Shown piece by piece: positions 8,861-20,100 of a stretch of 64,000 bases of DNA. A program made the position numbers and the translations under genes. The notes under the pieces were generated by a model. That model was not told the origin of the DNA. It made no database searches and saw only the letters and a list, made by a program, of their open reading frames with translations. Positions within the stretch are counted from its first letter, which is position 1. Each line of letters opens with the position of its first letter. Source of the DNA: Rhodoferax ferrireducens T118. Its GTDB lineage: Bacteria; Pseudomonadota; Gammaproteobacteria; Burkholderiales; Burkholderiaceae_C. The stretch spans positions 2,976,001-3,040,000 of the forward strand of contig NC_007908.1 in assembly GCF_000013605.1 (NCBI RefSeq), given 5' to 3'.

Positions 8861-9410
8861 CTTTGGCATATAGGTCCACCTTGTGTACATCCTCTCTGCC
8901 CTTCCTGATCCATTCGTGGATCGCAGGATAGGGCCGGGACTGATACCCAATCACGCTGCCATCTGGCTCCCTACGACTTCGCCATTCACATCAGACACTA
9001 CTGCACTTCGTGCGTGGACGGCTGCTCATTATTCTTTAAAAGGCTCCACTGCACCAGGCCTGCGCAACATCTTGTTCACTTCATCAAGATGAAACTCATC
9101 TTGAACAATCATTTCGTGGGCATATTCCTCAAGCTGCACTCCTTGGCGAGTTTGAGAAAATAAAAATAAGTCAGTAGTGTCCCAACATTCTTCAGAGGAG
9201 AGGGAGCTGATTTGGCTCGAAATCCGATTCTGAATTTGTTGAGGGTGGAGTAAGTAGTTGATTTGTAGGGACAGTAGTGTCCCAACATTTGCACATCAGG
9301 ACGTCGTAAGTTAATGATTTACTTGTTGAATTTGGTGTTTCAGTCTGATCTCGATTTGAACGTCGAACGTCAGACTGTCGGTCTTTTGCGGGTTTCCGCC
9401 GAAAATCGTC
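8861..9410. other. Gene-free stretch with an 18-bp direct repeat
   Basis: No credible gene. CAGTAGTGTCCCAACATT occurs twice, at 9172-9189 and 9272-9289, exactly 100 bases apart in the same orientation. The second copy lies about 120 bases before an IS4-type transposase start. These may be two copies of an insertion-sequence terminus, the first a solo remnant. This is inference; I have not matched the repeat to a known element. Confidence 0.5.
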
Positions 9411-9570
9411 GTGCACCAAGGCAAGCTCGTATTTGCGCAACTCATGCTCTATCTGCCACTGAGCACGTTTCGCCGTTGTGTGGCCGAGCACCGGGGCGAA
9501 CACAAGGTAAAGGACTTCTCGTGCCTGGACCAATTCTTTACGATGGCCTTCGCCCAACTGACCTTTCAGG
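9411..9570 (+). pseudogene. IS4-family (DUF4372-type) transposase head
   Basis: Starting from GTG 9411 the protein begins HQGKLVFAQLMLYLPLSTF and continues through FSCLDQFFTMAFAQLTF, the conserved N-terminal block of IS4 transposases with a DUF4372-type leader. After QLTFQE the similarity is lost and the frame drifts into sequence that overlaps the antisense of the HlyD gene end. The catalytic DDE part is absent. It is the truncated left half of an insertion sequence lying head-on against the T1SS operon. Confidence 0.65.
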
Positions 9571-9755
9571 AGGAGGTCGATGCCGTCACGGCGCAGCCCA
9601 GGCGTGCCGGCGCAACAATCGTCAAGCCGGCGCAGCTTGCTTTCTGGGACGGTTATTCGGGCCACTTTCAGGACCAAGACGATCACCTGTGGGAGGCTGC
9701 CTGGAACCCGCCATTCGACATGGCAGGGCAAACAGCACTTTTTCAAGGAAATCGC

Positions 9756-11111
9756 CTATCTCTCCCGGCCCGCCTCCTGCGCCACCTTCTGCACCGGCGA
9801 CAACAAGTATTCCAGCACCGTCCGCTGCCCCTGATGGATTTCTGCCTGAACCACCATGCCCGGCGTCAGTTTCAGCACCTCGCCATTTGATGCCCGCAGT
9901 TCCTGGCTCGCCAGCTTGACGAGGGCCTTGTAGCTTTGCGGACTTTGTCCCATGGCCGTGGCTTTTTGCGGATCGTTTGCCGATGAGTCGGCACTGATCA
10001 GTTCCACTGTTCCGTCCAGCATGCCGTACTTCTGGAACGGATAGGCCTGCAGCTTGACCTTGACGCTTTGACCCGGCGCCACAAACCCCACATCCTCATT
10101 GTGAATCGCCACCTCGGCAAAGAGAGGTTCATTCTTGGGAACCAGGTTGAGCAGCGCAGCCCCCGGTTGCACCACTGCGCCCGGGCTATAAGTCGCCATA
10201 TCTTTTATCGTGCCGGCGCCCGTCGCCTTGAGCGCCAGCAGGCCAGACTTATAAACCTGTTTTTGTAGCTCACCATCCGTGCGTTGCTGCTGGCTCTGCA
10301 GCTCAACCCGCTCGTTGAGCAGTTGGCTTTCATAGCCCGACTTGATCTGCGCGAGTTTCTTGCGCGACTGTTCCACCGCAGAGGTCATTGAGCCCATGTT
10401 GGCTTCCTGGGTCTTGAGCTCCTGCTCCTTTTCGATCCTCTCGCGGAGTTTGTCGTTGGCACCAAGTTCCGAGACGAAACCTTCTTTGACCAGCTTTTCG
10501 TAGGAGTTTGCAGACTGCTGATACAACGGAACCGTGGCCTGCAGCTTGGCCAGTTGCTGGCGCGCGGCCATCAGGTCGTGCTGGGCACGCTCCAGCGTGG
10601 CCTGCTCCTGCGCCAGCGCGTCCAGGTGACTCTGGCGTCTGGCCCGGTATTGCGCCAGCACTTGGACGGCCAGTTCCGGTGGGTCGCGGACGTCGATCAG
10701 CAGCGGCTGGCCGCGCAGTTCTGCGTCAATGCGACGCAGGCCCAAGGCTTTCAGCGCGGCATCGGCCTTGAGCGTACCCATGTCGGCACTGGCGGTGGTG
10801 GCATCCATGCGCATCAGCACCTGGCCGGCCTTGACTTCTTCGCCATCGCGCACCAGCACCTCGCGCACAATCCCCGCCTCGGCGGGCTGGAGCACCCGGC
10901 TGTAGTTGCGCGGCACCAGCCGACCTTCGGCGCCGGCAATGATGTCCAGCTTGCCGAAGGTCGCCCAGACCAGCAATAGGCCAAACAAGCCCACCGTGAC
11001 ATAGCCGACGGTACGGGGCAGCCGCGAGGGCGGTTGCTCCTGGATCGTCAGCAGATCGGGCGTGAAGTCGGCCGCCTCGGTGGCGAACAATCTCATTGGG
11101 GGAACTTTCAT
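9756..11111 (-). CDS. T1SS membrane fusion protein (HlyD family)
   Basis: 451 residues. A short cytosolic N-terminus is followed by one membrane helix (about 35-52, VGYVTVGLFGLLLVWATFG), a lipoyl half-motif (GRLVPRNYSRVLQPAEAGIV), a long coiled-coil hairpin rich in Gln and Glu (about 150-310), and the C-terminal beta-barrel part (EVAIHNEDVGFVAPGQSVKV). HlyD proteins bridge the inner-membrane ABC exporter and TolC. The ATG at 11111 overlaps the TGA of the giant lipase gene by one base (TGATG), so translation is coupled. It is the last gene of the operon; the matching ABC exporter is the first gene, about 16.5 kb upstream. No TolC gene is in the window. Confidence 0.93.
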   Translation of the reverse strand: MKVPPMRLFATEAADFTPDLLTIQEQPPSRLPRTVGYVTVGLFGLLLVWATFGKLDIIAGAEGRLVPRNYSRVLQPAEAGIVREVLVRDGEEVKAGQVLMRMDATTASADMGTLKADAALKALGLRRIDAELRGQPLLIDVRDPPELAVQVLAQYRARRQSHLDALAQEQATLERAQHDLMAARQQLAKLQATVPLYQQSANSYEKLVKEGFVSELGANDKLRERIEKEQELKTQEANMGSMTSAVEQSRKKLAQIKSGYESQLLNERVELQSQQQRTDGELQKQVYKSGLLALKATGAGTIKDMATYSPGAVVQPGAALLNLVPKNEPLFAEVAIHNEDVGFVAPGQSVKVKLQAYPFQKYGMLDGTVELISADSSANDPQKATAMGQSPQSYKALVKLASQELRASNGEVLKLTPGMVVQAEIHQGQRTVLEYLLSPVQKVAQEAGRER

Positions 11112-14100
11112 CACATCAACTGCACGCTGCCCTGTTCGAGCTGGCTGCGATTCTTCAGGTTTTGCCAGTCGGTGCCCGCCGCCAGGCTGGACTGGGCGGC
11201 GCCCAGGCCAATGCCGGCCAGGCTGCCAGTGGTGGCGTACTGGTAGCTCAAATCACCGCCTAATGCTGCGGTATTGCTGCCTTGCAAGTGGGCGTCGAGC
11301 AGGCTGTTCATCATGGCCCAACCTCTGGCGTTGATCGCACTGGCCGCACGAGCGGCGTCGAACTTTTGCACCAGCTTGGCAAAGTCGAAGACCTCGACTT
11401 GCTGGTCGCGGGTCTTGTCGGTGGACGTGGCGTCGTAGTCGCCCTCGACAGTCACAATCTGGAGTTTGCCGACGCCCTTGTTAACGCTGCCAACGTACCA
11501 TTTGGAGAAAGTGATGCTGTCCCCCGCACCCACGTCGAGCACCAGATCGTTGCCCTTTTTGGCTAGCCTGAGGTCGGCGTAGCGAATGCCCTTGCCCAAA
11601 CTCACGACATCGTTGGCCAGAGCTTCCTGCCCCGGATTCACGACATCGGCGCCATCTCCTCGGTTGAAACCCAGCAAATCACTATCCTGACCAAGGTTGA
11701 TGGTGTCATTGCCTTTGCCGCCGAACAGCCAACTCGCACCTTCGCCATCTGTCAACACATCGACTCCAGCACCACCATCGAGCAGATTGCTGCCGGCGCC
11801 ATCCGTCAATTGATCGCTCCCTTGGCCGCCTTGCAGGATGTCTGTGCCGCTACCCGACCCAGCATTCAAAACATTGCTTCCTGAATTGCCGACCAGCCAA
11901 TTGTCAAGCGCATTGCCCGTCGCGTTGATGGCGCCGGAGCCGTCCAAGAGTAGCGCTTGCATATGCGCTGGCAACACATAATTGATGGTGGAAATTACGG
12001 TATCCCAACCGTCCTCGTAGCCCCCGATCGCCTGATAGTCAGCGCTGGCCAGGGCACCCGTGTCGGTAGATGTCGAGGGCTTTTTGCCGCCACCACGGCG
12101 TCCCGGGTGTCCAGGGGAGGTGCCGGGACCATCATTCCAGTTCGTGTCATGGCCCGGCGGCGGCGGGTCTTCGCCGTTGCCCACGCCCTCGTTGCCCTTT
12201 CCGCAGTGTCCGGAGACGGTGGCTTGAAGGTTGAATTCGTCAAACGCGGTGGCGCCCGATAGATCGGTAGCGATAACTCGAATATCGAGATCGGTCGCAC
12301 CCGCAGCTGTGCCACGGAAAGTCCGGGTCGCTGCGTCGAAACTCAGCCAGCTTGGCAAAGCTTGCACATTACCACTGGCATCGACTACCTGCGCGGCATA
12401 TGTCAACAAATCGCCTTGGTCAATGTCCGAGAAGGTGGAGAGAGGCAGCACAAAAGAAATAGCCTGCCCGGCTTCGACAACTCGATCTGCCAGCGGCAGG
12501 TTAAGGACGGGCGCATCGTTGACGCCGGTGACCGTAACGACAATCTGACCACTTGCTGAACCTGGCTCTGCGCTATCGTCCTGCGCTGTATAGCTGAAGG
12601 CCTCAGTCACTTTCTGGCCAGCGGCAAGGCTTTGAACCCTCATGTCGGCGTTGTTAAGGGTATAGCGGTACTCACCGTCGGATGTTAAAACCAGCTGGCC
12701 ATACTGACCTATCCGAGTCCCAGTATCCGTCACCCTTAACTGATCACCCACATCAACATCACTGTCGTTGACCAGGGCATTGCCCATAGCCTCAACTGGC
12801 CCATCCTCAACCACTGCGGCCGTGTCAGCCTGCACGATAGGAGCGTCGTTGGCCCCAAGAATGGTGATCGTCAGGGTGCTGTTGGCAGTCAACGGCTTGG
12901 TTGCGGCATCGTCAGTCACTATGTAGCTGAAGCTTTCCGCTCGGGTCTCGCCGACGCCAAGTGCCTGAATATCGGTTCGCGCGCTGTCCAAAACGTATTG
13001 ATAACTCCCGTCTTTCGCCAAGGTCAATGCACCATACAAGCCCGCAAAGGTACCGGGATTTTTGACGGTCAATATTTGGCCCTGATCCGGATCGCTGTCG
13101 TTGCCCAGCACGCTGCCCGAAACAGCCACCGTGATGTCTTCGACAACCTCATCGTGGTCCGCCAAAGCCTCTGGCGCATGGTTCAGCACGGATTCATCCA
13201 GTGGGAGCGACACATTTCCACAGAAGGAAAGGCTGTCCACGCGCTCGGGCGAGATCATCCAGTTTTTGAGGATGACGCGGTCCCCATTTGACACACCAGC
13301 ATCAAGGACATCAATCACCAGATCGTCGCCTACGCTGCTGAAAACCAGATCTGACATGGAGACGTCGCCGCTGAAATGCAGGCGACCGCTTCCCTCCGAG
13401 TCAATCACGGCATCGACACCATCGCCACGAGAGAAGGCATAAGTGTCGTTGCCTGCGCCACCGCGGAGTTCGTCATTCCCGCGCCAGCCGGCCAGTGTGT
13501 CGTTCCCGGCAAAACCCTCCAGAATGTTGTTTTGCGCATTGCCAATCAGTACGTTGTTGGCACTGTTGCCGAACCCATTCAGCGCAGCCCCTTCCAGAAC
13601 CAGCCCCTCTAGTTCGGCCGAAAGCGTGAAGTCATTGAGTGCAGTACGGACGGTGTCGAAGCCTTCGTCCGGATTCTCGATCACTTGATCAAGCACATCG
13701 TCCACGACGTAGGTGTCGTCGCCAGATCCTCCGAGCATGCGATCCGCACCCGTCCCACCATCGAGTCGGTTTCTTCCGGCATTACCTGTCAGGACTTGGT
13801 CGCCCGCTCCTGTGGTGGCATCAATATCGAGTATCGAGCCAGTCGACAGAAGGGTGACCGTCTCGACGTTCTCGGCTACGACACTGGCCGTTGAATAGAC
13901 AGCGTCCATACCTTGTCCTGCCTCTTCGATAACGGTATCCGAAGTCCAGCTATAGCTTGCTGTGCGGTCCACGCCGAATCTGTGCTCTTCGTCGCACAGA
14001 TTGACTTGGTTCAGATTGCCTTCCGGATTGATTGCGACGATACCATCCACAAAGAATATGTCGTCACCCGTTCCGCCCCGCATCGTGTCAATGCCGGCAC

Positions 14101-17100
14101 CGCCATCGAGAACGTCGTTGTTACTCGTGTTCAGCGGTCCGTCATCGCCGCCGTAAAGGTAGTCATCTCCGTCGCCACCCAACAAAAGATCGTTGCCCGA
14201 ACCGCCGTCCAGCACATCATTTCCGCCGCCGCCATCCAATGTGTCGTCATTGGTGTGAAACTGCTCGCTGGCCGGCGTCACTTCAACGTCATATTGAATG
14301 TAAGCCTCTGAGCGGGCAACCAGGCCATCCGCACCGCCATGCAACACATCATCGCCTTGATCACCAAATAACTGGTCGTTGCCCGACCCTCCGTCCATCT
14401 GGTCATTGCCGGATCCGCCGTGAAGCTCGTCGGAATTCTGGGCCAGCAATTCAACGTGTCTTGAAACGCCGCCATAGTACTGCTCTGCCACTTCAAAATA
14501 GGCATAAATGGCGTCCGCGCCGCCGTACATCACGTCATCGTCATCACCACCATCCATGACGTCGTTGCCAGCTCGACCGTCCATGACGTCGTTTCCACCG
14601 TGGCCCAATGCGGTATCGTGGCCATCGTTGCCAATGACGCGGTTGGCCAGGCTATTTCCTTCTATCCGATGGGAACCGTAGGCAACCGAGCTGTCGGTGA
14701 CGAAATCGCCCAGCAATGTCAGGTTCTCGACATGGTCTGACAAGGAATAAGACGACGAGCTGCGGACCTCATCGGTCCCCTCATTCGCCAACTCGATCAC
14801 CACGTCTGACGCGCGGTCGGTGTAGTAGACGTCGTTTCCAACGCCACCTACCAGCGTATCGGTTCCGCCGCCACCATCGAGCGTATCGTCGCCCTCCAGC
14901 CCCTCGAGTCGGTTTGCGCTGTACCCACCATAGATCGTGTTTGCCAGCTGATTGCCACGACCGTACAGGCCAACGGTTACTGAGGAATCGTAAAGGCGCA
15001 GATCTTCCACGCCTGCTCCCAGCGTGTAGGAAACCTCAGAATAAACTCTGTCGTGCCCTTCGCCATCGAGCTCCGACACGACGTCGCCGGCATCGTCCAC
15101 AATGTAGCGGTCATCGCCTTGACCGCCCGACATGAAGTCGGAGCCGATCCCACCATTCAACTGGTCGTTGCCGCTACCGGCTATAAGCCTGTCGTCCCCG
15201 CCGTTTCCATAGAGTTCATCGTCACCCTCCAGGCCCTCAAGCACATTGGCGCCACTGTTGCCGTAAAGATCGTTCGCGAGTTCATTGCCGATGCCGCCGA
15301 TATTCGCATCCCCTTTAAGGTACAGGTCTTCCACATGGGCGCCCAGGCGGTAGCCGTCCAGCGTAGTCTCCACCGCGTCCCGGCCACCCACCCATTCGTC
15401 GGCGATTTCTTCGACGACGGTGTCGCCCACCGAGTCCACCACATAGGTGTCGTAGCCATCACCGCCCTGCATCAGGTCGTCGCCGGTTCCACCGTCGAGC
15501 CGGTCGTGGCCCGCCTTGCCGATCAAGGTGTCGGCGCCTCCAAGGCCTTCCAAATGGTTGCTCTGGCTATTGCCGATGATGACGTTCGACAGACTGTTGC
15601 CAACGCCGTGCCGCCCGTAACCGTAGCTATAGCTGTCGCCGGACAGCAGATCCTGTGTCAGGTCGCCGTCGCGAGGGCCGTTGGCAAAGCCGTCGACCAA
15701 GGTGAGATTCTCAACGTTGGCACCCAGCACGAAATCATTGAGCGAAAGGACCGTGTCGATACCTTCGTCCGTCTCTTCGAGGATTTCGTCGGTATCACCG
15801 TTCTGATACTCAAAGTGGATCCAGAAGCGCCCGTTCCAGGCCCACTGGTCCCACCACTGTGTTGACGAGTCGACCACGTAGGTGTCATCCCCGGTGCCGC
15901 CTTGCAAGGTGTCGCCGCCCCAGTAACCGACCAGCAAGTCGTTGCCGCCGCCGCCAACCAGGGAATCGCCATTGATGTCGCCCCAGAGCTGGTCGTCTCC
16001 TTCACCGCCCAGTAACTCGTCGCCCTGCGGTGAAGATATGTCGATCTGCAACACGCCATACGCGGGTGCCGCACTGCCGCTGTCTTGCTCAAATGAGCTG
16101 TAGTACATATGGTCCAGCATTCGTTCGCCGTCCATTGACAGATAGGGCGCGTACTCGGCATCGCCGTCCATCTTGAACGGGGCATGATTGAAATAGTCGA
16201 GAAGGCCATTCGCCGAATAGGCTGTGAGGACATTGTCGGCCGCATTACCAACGATGTGGTTGCTCTCCACATTGCCATGCCCATCGATCGAACCCTCGCC
16301 GTCCAGGGTGAGCGACTCGATGCCGGAGCCAAGCGTATAAGACACCGTACTGTAGACATGGTCTTGCCCACCCGATACAAGTACCCCTGCCTGGCGCGTC
16401 GCCGCCACGTCTTCAACCCTATCGCCCGCGTTGTCGACACGGAAGGTGTCGTTGCCCAGGCCGCCCGACATGGTATCTGCACCCTCGCCCCCGTTTAGAA
16501 GGTCGTCGCCATCCCCACCCGCCAAGGTATCGTCGCCGGCCAGACCCATAAGGGTGTTGGCCAACTCATTGCCATAAAGCCCGTTGTCGAGATTGTTGCC
16601 GATGCCGGTAATGGCGGCACCCGCGAGGACCAGGCTTTCAACGTGGGCAACATTGAGGGTGTAGTCAAACGACACCGTCACGGTATCGCGCCCTCCGCCC
16701 TCCAACTCGACGACCTGATCGCCGGCTTGGTCGATCACGTAGTTGTCGTCCCCGGCGCCTCCCGTCATCTGGTCGGCGCCGGTGCCTCCGTCGATCCAGT
16801 CGTTGCCCGCCCGGCCATCGACGGTGTCGTTGCCGGCGGAGCCATAGAGGGTGTCATCCAACGCAGTCCCAAGAAGGACATCGTCGCCTTCGGTTCCATC
16901 AATGAACATAGGCAGAGCAGCCAACAACTCGCTGTAGCTGATGATCTGCCCCGAAGCAAGCTCGAAGTACTCGATCGCGCCGCTGCCATACGGGTCTTCG
17001 GGATCGAACCCTTCGATGTGGATTTCATCCCCCTCGGGGCTCGTGATTTTGAGAGAGCCCAGCCCCAAGCGAAATCCGTCAAGCCCAAACCACGATGCGA

Positions 17101-20100
17101 GCCTCAGGGTGTCCACGCCGCCGCTGTCGCGTACTACCTTGACACCTTGCCCGGAGGCAATCACGTAAGTGTCGTCGTCCTCTCCGCCATCCATCAAATC
17201 CTTGCCAGAGTCGGCATAGAGTGTGTCGTTGCCAGCCCCGCCGAACAAACTGTCGTCTCCGCTACCAGCCATCAATACGTCGTCGCCCGCACCCCCTTCC
17301 ATCTGGTCGTTACCTGCCCCACCATAGAGCATGTCCTTGTCGCCCCCACCGTCAAGGAAGTCGTCCCCCTGCTCGCCCTGCAATATGTCAGCGCCGATGC
17401 CGCCTAGCAGCGTGTCGTTCCCGCCTCCGGCTATCAGGGTGTCAGCACCCGCACCGCCGTCCAGGTAATCCGCATAGTCGTAATAGAGTATCGAGGCGTC
17501 GGCAGGCGGCTCAATTCCCAAGAGCCAATCATCTGCTGTCGTTTGCGCTACGTCGAGAGTGACGTAGTCACCGAACAGCAGGTCATCTTCGCTTCCTCCA
17601 TACAAAATGTCCGCACCCAAACCGCCGACCAGAATGTCTTGCCCGGCCCCACCGTCGAGCAAGTCATCACCGATCGGGTAGTACGCAAGACTGGCGCTGA
17701 TGCCAGCCTTGCCCACATCACCATAGAGCCGGTCGGCTCCGGCGCCTCCCCGAATGTCGTCATGCCCCAGGTTGCCAAAGGCCACGTCGTCGCCGTCACC
17801 CAGGTCAATGATGTCGGTGGCGATGCCGCCCAGCACGATGTCGTTGCCAGCGCCCGCATCGGTTTCCGTCACCCAACTCTGTTCAATGGCATTCAGCGGA
17901 TTGGTGAGCACCGGGTACAGGAAATAGTCGACCTCAGTGGCCTTGCTGGCCTCTGGCGTGCCCGCTTGAGCCTGTGGGTCGTACAGCGTGTTGTTGGTGC
18001 TGACGTGCATCACGCCCTGCGCATCCTTGTACACCCCCCATGTCGCGCCTTGGGCCAGTAGGGCGCGTGCCTCGGTCGGCGCCGCCCAACTGTCGTCAGG
18101 ACCTCGTCGCCCAGCAATGCCGGGCGTGAAGTGGGTGAGGATGATGTCGTTGCCTTCCCCGCCAATGAGCGTGTTCAGACCCAGGCCACCGGCAATCAAG
18201 TCGTCGCCTGCACCGCCGTCGATCAGGTTTTGCGACGCGTCGCCAATCAGCGCATCGTTGCCGTCCAGGCCATAGACCTCTACCCGCTTGATGCTGCTGG
18301 AGGTGTTGTAAGCCGTGATCGCATCGCTGTTGCCGGGCGCTGCCACGGTGGCGCTGCCGATGTAGGTCACTTCGCCGGTGTCGGCATTGGTGCTGGTGTT
18401 CAGCGGCACGGTATCGCCGTTCACGATGCGGATTTGTGCCGGGCTCACCGGCAGGGCTGCATCGGTGGTGAGGGTGATGCCAAACTTGCCCTGGCTCCAG
18501 TTGTTCAAGACGATGGCCTCCTTGTCTGCCAGCCGCCCGGTGCGGTGAATCACAAGAGTGCCATTGCTGTCAGCCGCTGTGCCGTTGGGGGTGAGCGCAT
18601 CGGGCTTGAACTGGAACTGGTATTTCTTGTCATCGCTGATCCAGGCGCGCCCGAGCCGGGGGCTGATGCTTTTGCCGCCGCCCAGGGTGTCGGCGTCTAT
18701 CTTGATGATGCCGTCGGTATCCCCGATGGTGTCTGTCCCCCAGCCGACCAAGTCGCTGGAGCTGAAGGTGTAGGTGTCGGTGCCGCTGCCACCATAGAGC
18801 TTGTCGTCGCCTTTGCCACCATCCAGGGTGTCATCGCCATCATCGGCCAGCATCACGTCGTTCTTGTCACCGCCGGTGAAGGTTTCAGCCGCAAAGTTGC
18901 CAACGAAGATCTGGCTTTTGTCGGCATCCCGCGCCGTGGCGGTCACCGCGCTGGTGCCTGTGTTGACGTTCCACTGCTCGTAGGTGGTGCCCACGCCATA
19001 GGCACCATGGGCTGCGGCTTTGGGGTCGAGCCAGAACTCGGCGTAGGCGGCGGCTTTGTTTTTCGCGCCTTGCAGGCCATCACCGATGGCGCTGGTGTAT
19101 TGCAGCAGGGCGCCCGACTGGGTGAAGAATTCCTGGCCTGCGTAATCGGTGCCTTGCCAGTAGTACCACTCGATGCCTTGGGCAATCAGCGCATCTTGCG
19201 CCTGCTTGTTCAGGCCGGCGATGTTGGTGCCTAGCTTGTTGAGGTCGGAAGCGAAGTGGGTGAGCATGGCGTCGCCGCCTACAGGTATGCCGCCTATGCC
19301 GCCGGTTTCGTGGCGAACGAGGTGATCCACGAAGTTGCGGTTGCTGGCATCATCGGCTCGAAAGCTATAGAGCTTGTTGTCAAAAATCATCCCCAACAGT
19401 TGCGGCACCGTGGCCGTCACTTCGTTGAGAGCTTGCCCGCTTGGCGCTGTCAAGTCGCTTTGCAGATAAGCCGCCAGCAAAGCCTGTGTATGTAGATCGA
19501 AGCCTGACACGCCCGGCGCGCTGTTGGCAATGATTTGGGTGGTCGTTCCGATACGGTCGTAAATGGTCCAGGGCGCGCTGGACAGAAACTCTCCCTGGAC
19601 ATTGATATTGCTGATCAAGGCAGCATTGGGTATGAAGGTGGTGGCCGCGCCGAACGCTTCCTTTTGCTCGATGTAGCTCGCCAGCGGTTTGAGTGCCGCG
19701 TCGCTGTACAGGCGGTTGCCGCTGGGGTCCGTCTGGCTGGACAGATAAGCCATGACGTCGGGCGCCTTGAACCAGGCGGTTTTGGCAAAGGGAGCCTGAT
19801 CGAAGGTCTGGGCCGGCACGCCAAGGAACACGCCAACCAGCGCAGCCAGCCCACCGCCCAAACTATGGCCCGTGAGGGTGATGGTGGCGCCGGAATTTGC
19901 GGCCTTGACTTGCAGGTAGTACTCGACGGCTTGCAGCAACTGCGCGGAGCCGACGCCCGTAGCCAGGCCGGCGTTGGCCAGTTGGTCTCCGGTGATGTCT
20001 TTGTCGTAAGTGCCGGCGTAGGAGATGACGATTTCGGAGCCGCGTTGGTACGAGATGGCTTCGAAGCCTGAGGGTTGGGTTTCGTGCCGTGATGTTGTCC

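Noticed and set aside
11700..18900. Many short spaced repeats that at first resemble a CRISPR array
   Set aside because: The units are degenerate codons for GGxGxDxLx nonapeptides in an open frame of 3026 residues; there are no constant-length repeats with unique spacers.
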